Below are positions 20,368 through 27,028 of a stretch of 55,268 nt of DNA, one piece after another. This DNA is from a virus: IMG/VR virus record IMGVR_UViG_3300025137_000047, positions 1-55,268 of that record; one strand, given 5' to 3'. The translations under genes were made by a program, and so were the position numbers. The notes beneath the pieces were generated by a model. That model saw only the letters and a program-made list of their open reading frames with translations. It did not search any database and had not been told where the DNA came from. Numbering within the stretch: the first letter of the stretch is position 1; every line of letters starts with the position of its first letter.

Positions 20368-22862
20368 TGTTTGATCAGACCCTAATAAAAACTGACTTTG
20401 TTGGTAAAGATGGTTTCATCTGGTGGTTCGGTAGGATTGCTAATAAAGAGGTGTGGAAAGAAGACAATCTTGTAATGGCTGCATCTGGTAATTTTGCAAA
20501 CAGATGTAAGGTTAGAATCGTTGGATATCATCCATTTAATAATTCATTACCAGAAGAAGATTTGCCTTGGGCAACGGTGATGATGGATCCCATGACCGGT
20601 GACGGTCAAGGTGGTATGGGAGATACCATTGCTTTGGTTGGTGGTGAAACCTGTATTGGATTTTTTCTTGACGGAGAAGAGGCACAGCAACCAGTCATTA
20701 TGGGTCTCATTGGTAGACAGGGAAACACTGTTAACAGTATTAGTGAACCAGAGATAGCAAGAAATAAAAGTAATGAATTTAGGAATAGTACTGGGTATAA
20801 CGAAGATAAATCTACAAAGAAATTAAAATTAAAAACAAACAAAGTAGGAACCCAAAATTCTCCCGAAGTACAGAAAGGTTTAGTATTTGATCCAAATTCC
20901 CCTAGTTTTACACGTAACAATGCAGCAGAATTTACTACTTCTTCTGGTGATCCTGGTGTAGGGAAAATGGAGGGTGTCGTCTTTGGACGTGGCACGCGAG
21001 GTAGTGCATCTGCTGATCAACTTGAAAAGAATGCAACTCCTGTTCGGGTGAATCCAAGTAACTGTAAGAATGATGCGATAGGACAGATCACTCAAGTACT
21101 TACAGACTTCATCACACTTACAAATAGTTTAGAAAGTGCAATGGGTAAGTTCGTTGATCCTATTGCTAATAAGATCATCGATATGGATGCTGAACTCAGA
21201 AGAATTGTGAGGCAGGTTAAGGGACTTATTAAAGGTGTAATTAATAATATTAGAGATGGAATTATTGGAAAGTTAAATTTTATCTTCTCAAAATTCTTAG
21301 GTATTTTGAATATTGTGAATCCACTTGAGTTTCTTTCAGACGAGGCAGCTAGATTAGCATACCAAAAGATTCTTGATACTATTTTCTGCATCTTTGAAAA
21401 ACTTCTTGGTGACTTGGGTGACTTCTTAAAAAATATGTTCTCCCAGTTGATTGAGAATGTAGTCAATGGACCAGTTTGTGCTGCCGAGCAATTTGTTTCT
21501 GGTATGTTTGCCAAGGTATTTGAACAACTTGAAAATTTTATGGAACCAATCTTATCAGGACTCGATTGGTTGGTTGGTGGTATTGGAACAGTTTCAGAAT
21601 TCCTTGGAAAGGCATCCAACCTTGCGTCTCAAATCCTGAGTTTCATTGGTTGTGATGGTAGAAAGTGTACTACTCCATCCAAGTGGGCGTCAACATTGAG
21701 TGGTTCTATTGAAGCATCAGCAGATAATTGGGATAGACAAGTTAATAATATCAATATACTTAAGGGTGTGTCATCCGACCTCACGAGAATATCAGATGAA
21801 GCAGAAACTGATATTGGTAACTTTTTTGGATCTGATCAATTTGAAGAAACGGATTATAATGGAATGTCAATTGGATCTGTATTGAGTGCAACTGATAAAT
21901 TGACTGGGGGGAATTCAGCAGGAGCACTCAACAAAGGACTAGGTTCAATTGAAAGTGCAATCTCTACCATATCATTGTTTGGGGACAGTAGTATCTTTAA
22001 TTCTTGTACTGAAACGGTTAATAATCCAACAAAACAAAGAGATCTTATCGGTATGCCACTTGGATTTGTATTTGATAAGTGTATCACACCAGAGATTGAG
22101 ATAACTGGTGCAGGTAGTGGTGCGAGTGCAACGCCTATTGTTAATGAGTTTGGAAGAATCATTGCTACAGAGATTAAAAGTAGAGGATCTGGATACAATT
22201 CAAATACCTCGGCATCTATAATTGATAACACTAACAATGGACACAATGCAGAACTCAAGGTTCTGGTCAAGGGTGGAAGGATTAGTCAGATTGTAGTTAT
22301 AAAATCTGGTTTTGGATACTGTTCCAACGTATTACCAATCGTACCCAACCCTGTTGGAATTATTACTGCAATCTATGTTGATAAACCAGGTATTGGATAC
22401 ACGATAGGTGATAGTATAATAATTCCACTGCCAAGAGTTATAGATGACCCTCTTATTCCAGGTGTTCCTGATTCACCACTGATACCTCTACCCACAGTAA
22501 CACTTGATCCTACAGGTCCCGGAACACCCGGAACACCCGGAACTCCTACAGGTCCCGGAACACCTGGAACTCCTACAGGTCCCGGAACACCTGGAACACC
22601 TGGTGTAATACCTGATGGTCCAAATCCAGGATATGTTATTGTACCTGTACCTACACCCGGAAATGGTTCTATCGTTGATGTTAAAATACCAGTTAATATG
22701 GATGCAGAATATAATTTCATTCCAAAAATTGTAATAAATAGTAGAAATGGAGTAGGGGCAAATCTAATTCCAATTTTAACTTATAAGCAGTTGGATAATT
22801 TAGATACAACTTCTAATAGATCCGGTCTTGTAGGAATCACTAGTGTTATTGATTGTATATGA
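20367..22862 (+). CDS. 5: gp5-like baseplate hub/spike protein without lysozyme domain
   Basis: This 831-aa protein begins with the gp5 OB-fold: FIWWFGRIANKE at 17-28, RCKVRIVGYHPFN at about 46-58, LPWATVMMDPMTG, IALVGGETCIGFFLDGEEAQ and VIMGLIGRQGN. T4 gp5 has equivalent WWFG, VVGLHP, LPW and GHFLD segments. The T4 lysozyme domain is absent. Instead there is a long helical middle (about 230-430), beta-rich parts (GAGSGASATPIVNEFGRIIA), and a Gly-Thr-Pro collagen-like stretch at about 715-746. The C-terminal beta-helix seems to be encoded separately by the next gene, coupled by ATGA. Start overlaps the CP12-like stop by one base. Confidence 0.8.
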   Translation: MFDQTLIKTDFVGKDGFIWWFGRIANKEVWKEDNLVMAASGNFANRCKVRIVGYHPFNNSLPEEDLPWATVMMDPMTGDGQGGMGDTIALVGGETCIGFFLDGEEAQQPVIMGLIGRQGNTVNSISEPEIARNKSNEFRNSTGYNEDKSTKKLKLKTNKVGTQNSPEVQKGLVFDPNSPSFTRNNAAEFTTSSGDPGVGKMEGVVFGRGTRGSASADQLEKNATPVRVNPSNCKNDAIGQITQVLTDFITLTNSLESAMGKFVDPIANKIIDMDAELRRIVRQVKGLIKGVINNIRDGIIGKLNFIFSKFLGILNIVNPLEFLSDEAARLAYQKILDTIFCIFEKLLGDLGDFLKNMFSQLIENVVNGPVCAAEQFVSGMFAKVFEQLENFMEPILSGLDWLVGGIGTVSEFLGKASNLASQILSFIGCDGRKCTTPSKWASTLSGSIEASADNWDRQVNNINILKGVSSDLTRISDEAETDIGNFFGSDQFEETDYNGMSIGSVLSATDKLTGGNSAGALNKGLGSIESAISTISLFGDSSIFNSCTETVNNPTKQRDLIGMPLGFVFDKCITPEIEITGAGSGASATPIVNEFGRIIATEIKSRGSGYNSNTSASIIDNTNNGHNAELKVLVKGGRISQIVVIKSGFGYCSNVLPIVPNPVGIITAIYVDKPGIGYTIGDSIIIPLPRVIDDPLIPGVPDSPLIPLPTVTLDPTGPGTPGTPGTPTGPGTPGTPTGPGTPGTPGVIPDGPNPGYVIVPVPTPGNGSIVDVKIPVNMDAEYNFIPKIVINSRNGVGANLIPILTYKQLDNLDTTSNRSGLVGITSVIDCI
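22509..22603 (+). repeat. Tandem GPGTPGTP-coding repeat
   Basis: Three imperfect copies of a unit beginning CCTACAGGTCCCGGAACACC start at 22509, 22545 and 22572. The internal GGAACACCxGGA is repeated too. They encode a collagen-like Gly-Thr-Pro stretch in the gp5-like protein. Copy number is likely to vary between strains. Confidence 0.85.
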
Positions 22863-23476
22863 ACTTAACAGAAGAAGAGTTTAAAAAATTAAAGAAAGAA
22901 ATAATAGATGATCTTGAGGAGGATTACTTTGTGATGCGCCGCCCTGGATTTAACATTGAATCAAATTATGTTACTCAAGCACATGGAGTTGCTGAGTTGA
23001 GTATTACTACTGATGAGAATCAAGGTGTTCAGTTTTATAAGAAAGGAAACGCCAAGATATTAGCAAATAAATCTATTGAGATGGTTGCCGGGAAGGATCA
23101 AGAATCCGAGAAGTCATTTACAATTGTCCTTGACGCAAAGACTGGAAACATACTCCTCTCAGCAAAGGATGGTGATCTCATTTTAGAAGGTGGTAATGTA
23201 AAAATCATAGCAACAGATGAAGATGGTGATGTCTATATTAATTCTCAAAAGACTTTGACTATGAATGCCCCAGAGATTAATGCTAAAGGAACTAAAGTTT
23301 CTATGACTGCCACATCAGATATGCACGTCGATGGTGGGACAGTTGAACTCTATTCCCAGACGGGTTCTACTATGTTCTCTAGTGGTCAAGATGAGTTCCA
23401 GACTCCAACTAGTATTGGAACTCTTATTAATTTCGTTGCTAATGCTAAAAAACGTCTCGGGTCTATTATTACATAA
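22859..23476 (+). CDS. Baseplate spike beta-helix protein (gp5 C-terminal-like)
   Basis: The ATG at 22859 overlaps the gp5-like stop (ATGA); the in-frame TTG at 22853 is less likely. The 205-aa protein starts with a charged helix (LTEEEFKKLKKEIIDDLEED). It then shows repeating short beta segments such as AKILANKSIEMVAGKD, GNILLSAKDGDLILEGGNVK, TLTMNAPEINAKGTKVSM and DMHVDGGTVELYSQTGS. Regular alternation of V/I with G and D is the hallmark of the triple-stranded beta-helix that forms the membrane-piercing needle in gp5/VgrG proteins. It therefore probably completes the split gp5 spike. Confidence 0.75.
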   Translation: MNLTEEEFKKLKKEIIDDLEEDYFVMRRPGFNIESNYVTQAHGVAELSITTDENQGVQFYKKGNAKILANKSIEMVAGKDQESEKSFTIVLDAKTGNILLSAKDGDLILEGGNVKIIATDEDGDVYINSQKTLTMNAPEINAKGTKVSMTATSDMHVDGGTVELYSQTGSTMFSSGQDEFQTPTSIGTLINFVANAKKRLGSIIT

Positions 23477-23482
23477 TCTATC

Positions 23483-24436
23483 ATGTTGAAAGCTCCCAAG
23501 GTTGCGGCCGCAAAAGTTCAGATTGGTGCTTTTGATGCATCCAAACTCACAATATCACAGTTCGCTGCTAATGGTGTCCTCACTAATCCAGGTATTAGTA
23601 TTTTTGGAGAGTCACTACAGTTCGGTGTGGTGAGGGCAGGTGTAACTATTGGAATACCTCAAGCAATACCCGGAGTGACCTTACCATTCTCTTTAGAAGT
23701 CAGTGGTATTGCTCAATACTTTGGTGTTCTAAATATTTTTGGCGTCGTCAATCAGTTTGGATTGAAGACGGCGTTTGGTGGTAACATAAAGAATGGATTC
23801 TCTTTTAAAAATTCTGTTGACGCAAAGAATGCTATCAACATTGGTAATGGACCTATTATTTTTAATGGATTATTATCCGCAAATGGTGGAATCAAAACCC
23901 CTATAATTATTGCAGAAATTGTAAAGGGAACTGTATCAGTCAGCGCGCCGATTGGTAATTTTCCAATCATGAATGGTATAGCATCCGGTAATAAAGTTCT
24001 ACCATTTGATATTCCCCACTGGAAACAGAAAGGAAAAAGAATCAGACATATATGTGTAGAAGGTCCCGAAGCAGGAATTTATATCAGAGGTAGACTTAAG
24101 GATAGTAATGTGATTCAATTACCTGAATACTGGGATGGTCTGGTTGACTACGATAGTATCACTGTTCAACTACAACCTATCGGTGAAAGACATTACCATC
24201 TAAATGTAATGGAAATCGATAATGAAAAGATAGTTGTAAAGGAAGCAGACGATAAACCATTTGAATGCTTCTACCACATATGGGTAGCACGATGGATTGA
24301 TCCTAGAAACCATGATGAAAAACTTCATATTGTTTATGATGGAGAAAGTCCTGCTGAGTATCCAGGTAAATCAGAAAACTTCTTAGTTGGTGGATGGGAT
24401 TATGATCGTAGAGACACGCAATGGAGTAACGAATAA
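23483..24436 (+). CDS. Virion protein with conserved fibre-type C-terminal domain
   Basis: The N-terminal 150 residues of this 317-aa protein are low-complexity beta-type (FGVLNIFGVVNQFGLK, FNGLLSANGGIKTP). The C-terminal half contains PHWKQKGKRIRHICVEGPEA, then GIYIRGRLKDSNVIQLPEYW and DGLVDYDSITVQLQPIG. This IPH....KR.RH.C.EGPE...Y.RG block is common at the ends of marine phage structural and fibre proteins as I recall; its biochemical role is unknown. The position after the spike and before another virion gene fits a baseplate or short-fibre part. Its stop overlaps the next ATG by one base. Confidence 0.75.
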   Translation: MLKAPKVAAAKVQIGAFDASKLTISQFAANGVLTNPGISIFGESLQFGVVRAGVTIGIPQAIPGVTLPFSLEVSGIAQYFGVLNIFGVVNQFGLKTAFGGNIKNGFSFKNSVDAKNAINIGNGPIIFNGLLSANGGIKTPIIIAEIVKGTVSVSAPIGNFPIMNGIASGNKVLPFDIPHWKQKGKRIRHICVEGPEAGIYIRGRLKDSNVIQLPEYWDGLVDYDSITVQLQPIGERHYHLNVMEIDNEKIVVKEADDKPFECFYHIWVARWIDPRNHDEKLHIVYDGESPAEYPGKSENFLVGGWDYDRRDTQWSNE

Positions 24437-25992
24437 TGGCTAACAGAAAAGCAGATATAATTAGAGATTTAGCAAGTCAACTTAAGCAGAGTGAGGATAC
24501 CAGAGAAGGTATTTTGAGAATGCTTGCATTGAAGGACGCTAAGATTGATCAAATTGATGAATTGATTGTCAATATTGATAAGAAGGTTCCAGATCTTATT
24601 GCTAATATTAATGCTAACGTTACTCCAATTCAGACAGCATATGATTCAAGGATTAGTAGTGGATGTAAGAGTGATTTGACCTGGGAAATCACTGAATCTG
24701 GAACTGATTTTGATGATGATGACTACACAGTATACACTGTAGTAAAAAATAACACGAGGCAGCAAACAAATTTCTATGGTCAGAAGTATTATAGAAAACC
24801 ATTGAACAGAGACTTTGGTGCAAATGTAATCACTGAAGTGAAAGGTAATGTAGATATTGGTACTGGAACTGGTATATCTACAATTGCTGTGACTAGTGCT
24901 AATGGAATTACAGGTATTGAAGTAGGAGATATTGTTACTGATAATCTAGATAGTCCAACGATTTTTAGTGTGGGTAGTCTACCGAGAATAACTGGTTTTG
25001 GAACTACATCTGTTCTTGGTATCACCACAACAGTCCAAGGCAATATTGGTGTTGGTTCAGATTTCTTTGTTGCTGTCGGTGCTGGATCAACACTTTCTGT
25101 TACAGTAGGTTCTGCAGTTTCAATGTTTAATGTCCTTCCTGAGGGTACGAGTGTGATTGCAATAGGAACAGCAATTGCTACTCTTCCATTCTATGATGAT
25201 ACTTTAGGAACTTACACAAATGCAGAGATCACCCGACCAGCATTTCAATTAAGTAACACTGCAACAACTTCTGCTACTCTTAGTATTATTCATGTTGGGG
25301 CAAACACCAATAAACCAACATTGATACTGGATAGACAAGCACAGAAAGAACTTGATGACCAATCATTCGTAATCATCAGAGATACAAAAGATATTGATAG
25401 TGATTTTGATTTTGCTAAGAGTCCCATTGACCCTGTTACGATTGGAATCGTAGGAAATCAGTTAGGAATAGGACATATATCAGAGATTGTTAATAATGGT
25501 GCTCCTCCTGGTCCTGAACAGTGGAGAGAAGTATTAGAGGAGGACGAACCTGCTATTGGTGCTGGACATGTTTTTTATTATACAGGCAATACTATTTGGC
25601 CCACTATTACTGATGATCAAGGTACAGCAACCTATGCTACATTGGGAACAACTCTAGTCTCTACTAGTAGTACTCTTACTGGTTCTGACTCAACATCTAC
25701 AGTTACTTCTATTTCACCAACAGGATTAGTCGATGGTGTTGGTGCATGTAATACTTTAGATCAGAATATTACTAACTCTGAAGCAGCACTTGTATCAGCA
25801 GTTAATGCTAACCTTGCAGAAGTCAATCGTCTTAATGATCTTTCTCAAGCACTTAGATTGTATAGAGATGAGGAAGAACTGCAAGCATATGGTATGTTGC
25901 AGGGTGCAGCGTATGAAAGAAGCAGAGAAAACAAATCAAAATCTAGATCTGGAACCTTTGACGGTCAAGACCTTACTGCTTTTGATACATAG
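24436..25992 (+). CDS. Virion structural protein, function unknown
   Basis: This 518-aa protein begins with a helical coiled-coil-like region of about 75 residues (DIIRDLASQLKQSEDTREG, ALKDAKIDQIDELIVNIDKK). A long Gly/Thr/Ser/Val-rich beta region of the cyanophage fibre type follows (GTGISTIAVTSANGITGI), then a helical C-terminus with LRLYRDEEELQAYGMLQGA. The helix-beta-helix plan suggests an elongated trimeric component of the baseplate or fibre. It is the last gene of the tail-core run that starts at 13830. I recognise no named family. Confidence 0.75.
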   Translation: MANRKADIIRDLASQLKQSEDTREGILRMLALKDAKIDQIDELIVNIDKKVPDLIANINANVTPIQTAYDSRISSGCKSDLTWEITESGTDFDDDDYTVYTVVKNNTRQQTNFYGQKYYRKPLNRDFGANVITEVKGNVDIGTGTGISTIAVTSANGITGIEVGDIVTDNLDSPTIFSVGSLPRITGFGTTSVLGITTTVQGNIGVGSDFFVAVGAGSTLSVTVGSAVSMFNVLPEGTSVIAIGTAIATLPFYDDTLGTYTNAEITRPAFQLSNTATTSATLSIIHVGANTNKPTLILDRQAQKELDDQSFVIIRDTKDIDSDFDFAKSPIDPVTIGIVGNQLGIGHISEIVNNGAPPGPEQWREVLEEDEPAIGAGHVFYYTGNTIWPTITDDQGTATYATLGTTLVSTSSTLTGSDSTSTVTSISPTGLVDGVGACNTLDQNITNSEAALVSAVNANLAEVNRLNDLSQALRLYRDEEELQAYGMLQGAAYERSRENKSKSRSGTFDGQDLTAFDT

Positions 25993-25994
25993 GG

Positions 25995-26023
25995 TTGACG
26001 ACCTACCCCAAATCTGCTATAAT
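25995..26023 (+). promoter_or_regulatory. Sigma70-type promoter of the tRNA island
   Basis: TTGACG (25995-26000) and TATAAT (26018-26023) are spaced by 17 bases. It lies immediately after a late structural gene and would drive the small ORFs and tRNA that follow, up to the terminator at 26645-26675. Confidence 0.85.
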
Positions 26024-26046
26024 ATACAGGTAACCAACAAGGGATC

Positions 26047-26217
26047 ATGGAAATCCAAAGAGAAGACCTCCTCTCACTCCGCCACCTTCAGGAAGACATT
26101 GCAGAACACTACTGTGATGATACTCGTGTTAGTGGAGAACTTTATTGGGAATGCGTCGAGACTCTTGCAACCATCAAACTTATGGAGTTGCGTGGGGAAG
26201 TAGTTTTTACCGACTAA
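26047..26217 (+). CDS. Small protein in the tRNA island, function unknown
   Basis: This 56-aa ORF begins 24 bases after the sigma70 -10 box with AAGGGA closely upstream of its ATG. The sequence (EDLLSLRHLQEDIAEHYCDD, then LYWECVETLATIKLMELRGE) reads as two amphipathic helices with two Cys. No family is recognised. Its stop overlaps a possible ATG at 26217 that would start a 54-aa ORF. That ORF mostly overlaps the better candidate at 26266 and is not called. Confidence 0.65.
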   Translation: MEIQREDLLSLRHLQEDIAEHYCDDTRVSGELYWECVETLATIKLMELRGEVVFTD

Positions 26218-26265
26218 TGAAAGACTATACCTCTTTGTATTCAGAAATTCTAAAGTGCTACGACT

Positions 26266-26442
26266 ATGAGACCAGAAACCCGTCAATCTATGGAAATGTT
26301 GTTCGCGGCGAAATGGAACTTACCCAAGGCAGCAAAGAATTGCAACCTAACAGAAAAGGAAATGAAGATTACATTCAATGAGTATTGTGTTTTTCATCCT
26401 CCCACTCACGATGTGTATGGTCAATTGAAAAGTGATCTTTGA
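26266..26442 (+). CDS. Small protein with possible helix-turn-helix, function unknown
   Basis: This 58-aa ORF reads MRPETRQSMEMLFAAKWNLP, continues KAAKNCNLTEKEMKITFNEY, and ends DVYGQLKSDL. The segment AAKNCNLTEKEMKITF resembles a short helix-turn-helix. The frame overlaps a different 54-aa ORF (26217-26381); I prefer this one because of its charged helical pattern and its close approach to the hairpin element at 26448. I recall similar short proteins in marine cyanophages but cannot name a family. It is the last protein gene before the tRNA. Confidence 0.6.
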   Translation: MRPETRQSMEMLFAAKWNLPKAAKNCNLTEKEMKITFNEYCVFHPPTHDVYGQLKSDL

Positions 26443-26447
26443 ATCAT

Positions 26448-26496
26448 AAAAAGGTCCAAAAAAAATTCTGGTAAAAAATTCATCCCAGACCTTTTT
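26448..26496 (+). ncRNA. Hairpin element abutting the tRNA (copy 1 of 2)
   Basis: AAAAAGGTC (26448-26456) pairs perfectly with GACCTTTTT (26488-26496), and CTGG/CCAG (26468-26471 with 26485-26488) can form an inner stem. The last T is directly followed by the first base of tRNA-Leu. A very similar element with the same order of blocks lies at 46821-46883. It could be a terminator that is partly read through, or a processing signal for the tRNA 5' end. Confidence 0.65.
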
Positions 26497-26581
26497 GTGA
26501 GTGTGGCGGAATTGGTAGACGCACCAGACTTAAAATCTGTTGAGCATTATGCTCGTGGGGGTTCAAGTCCCCCCACTCGCA
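26497..26581 (+). tRNA. tRNA-Leu(UAA)
   Basis: This is a full type II tRNA of 85 bases. The acceptor GTGAGTG (26497-26503) pairs with CACTCGC (26574-26580) with one U-G wobble, and the discriminator is A26581. The D-arm contains GGCGGAATTGGTAGACGC. The anticodon loop CTTAAAA has UAA at 26531-26533, followed by a long variable arm (TGAGCATTATGCTCG) and a T-arm with GGTTCAAGTCC. CCA is not encoded. It reads UUA (and UUG), codons frequent in this AT-rich phage but rarer in GC-richer hosts, so it probably helps late protein synthesis. Confidence 0.96.
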
Positions 26582-26583
26582 TC

Positions 26584-26624
26584 GGGGGAGTACAAAAGAT
26601 CTGCAAGTAGAAGCAGCGCCCCCC
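26584..26624 (+). other. Possible stem-loop in tRNA 3' trailer
   Basis: GGGGG (26584-26588) can pair with CCCCC (26620-26624), with an inner CTGC/GCAG stem (26601-26604 with 26613-26616). It lies between the tRNA and the terminator and may affect 3' processing. Confidence 0.35.
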
Positions 26625-26644
26625 TTCAATAAAGTGAAATTTCT

Positions 26645-26675
26645 ATTGGAGGATTGATTACCCTCCAATTTTTTT
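26645..26675 (+). terminator. Rho-independent terminator of the tRNA island
   Basis: ATTGGAGG (26645-26652) pairs with CCTCCAAT (26662-26669), followed by a run of T to 26675. Confidence 0.9.
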
Positions 26676-26678
26676 GTC

Positions 26679-26686
26679 AATAAATA
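26679..26686 (+). promoter_or_regulatory. T4-type late promoter box
   Basis: AATAAATA lies right after the terminator T tract and 21 bases before the ATG at 26708. Confidence 0.6.
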
Positions 26687-26707
26687 TTCCCAGAATAGGA
26701 TACACAA

Positions 26708-26974
26708 ATGAGGTATCATCTAGATATCAAGTATTGCTGGTTTACGAAAAAACAATTAGTATTGATGTATTTTATAAATGGTATCCCATATACATTTGAT
26801 GATGTAGACGACAGTTTTTATTTGGACCCAGAGATTGTAGAATGGGCAAATGAAAATACACAGTATGATATAGATGATCTATATAAATGGTCAAACTACT
26901 TGGTAATGGAAGAATGTCACCCACTTATTTTTGATCTGGAACTTGATAATCCAGAATTGCTACCGGTAGATTAG
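26708..26974 (+). CDS. Small acidic protein, function unknown
   Basis: This 88-aa protein contains FTKKQLVLMYFINGIPYTFD, DSFYLDPEIVEWANENTQYD and WSNYLVMEECHPLIFDLELD. It is rich in Asp/Glu and aromatic residues, has a predicted mixed fold, and no membrane span. A late box in front and another behind it (26991) suggest late expression with the virion genes, although its small size suggests an assembly factor rather than a shell protein. I recognise no family. A short AGACAG/CTGTCT inverted repeat follows the stop without a T tract. Confidence 0.65.
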   Translation: MRYHLDIKYCWFTKKQLVLMYFINGIPYTFDDVDDSFYLDPEIVEWANENTQYDIDDLYKWSNYLVMEECHPLIFDLELDNPELLPVD

Positions 26975-26990
26975 AGACAGTTCTGTCTGT

Positions 26991-26998
26991 GATAAATA
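26991..26998 (+). promoter_or_regulatory. T4-type late promoter box
   Basis: GATAAATA lies 30 bases before the ATG of the 2371-aa gene at 27029 and differs from TATAAATA by one base. Confidence 0.65.
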
Positions 26999-27028
26999 AA
27001 GCAGAAGAAAAATTAGTGCGCTGATAAA

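Noticed and set aside
22509-22603. CRISPR-like array
   Set aside because: The repeats are contiguous coding triplet repeats without unique spacers, so this is a protein repeat.
22373-22720. Minus-strand 115-aa Gly/Val/Pro-rich open frame
   Set aside because: It is a mirror of the GTP-coding repeat in the gp5-like gene; repeat DNA often gives long false frames.
26497-26581. tRNA gene as a phage integration (att) site
   Set aside because: No integrase gene is in the window and T4-like cyanophages are lytic; the tRNA is a complete functional copy.
26975-26988. AGACAG-TT-CTGTCT inverted repeat as terminator
   Set aside because: The loop would have only two bases and no T tract follows; a late promoter comes directly after it.
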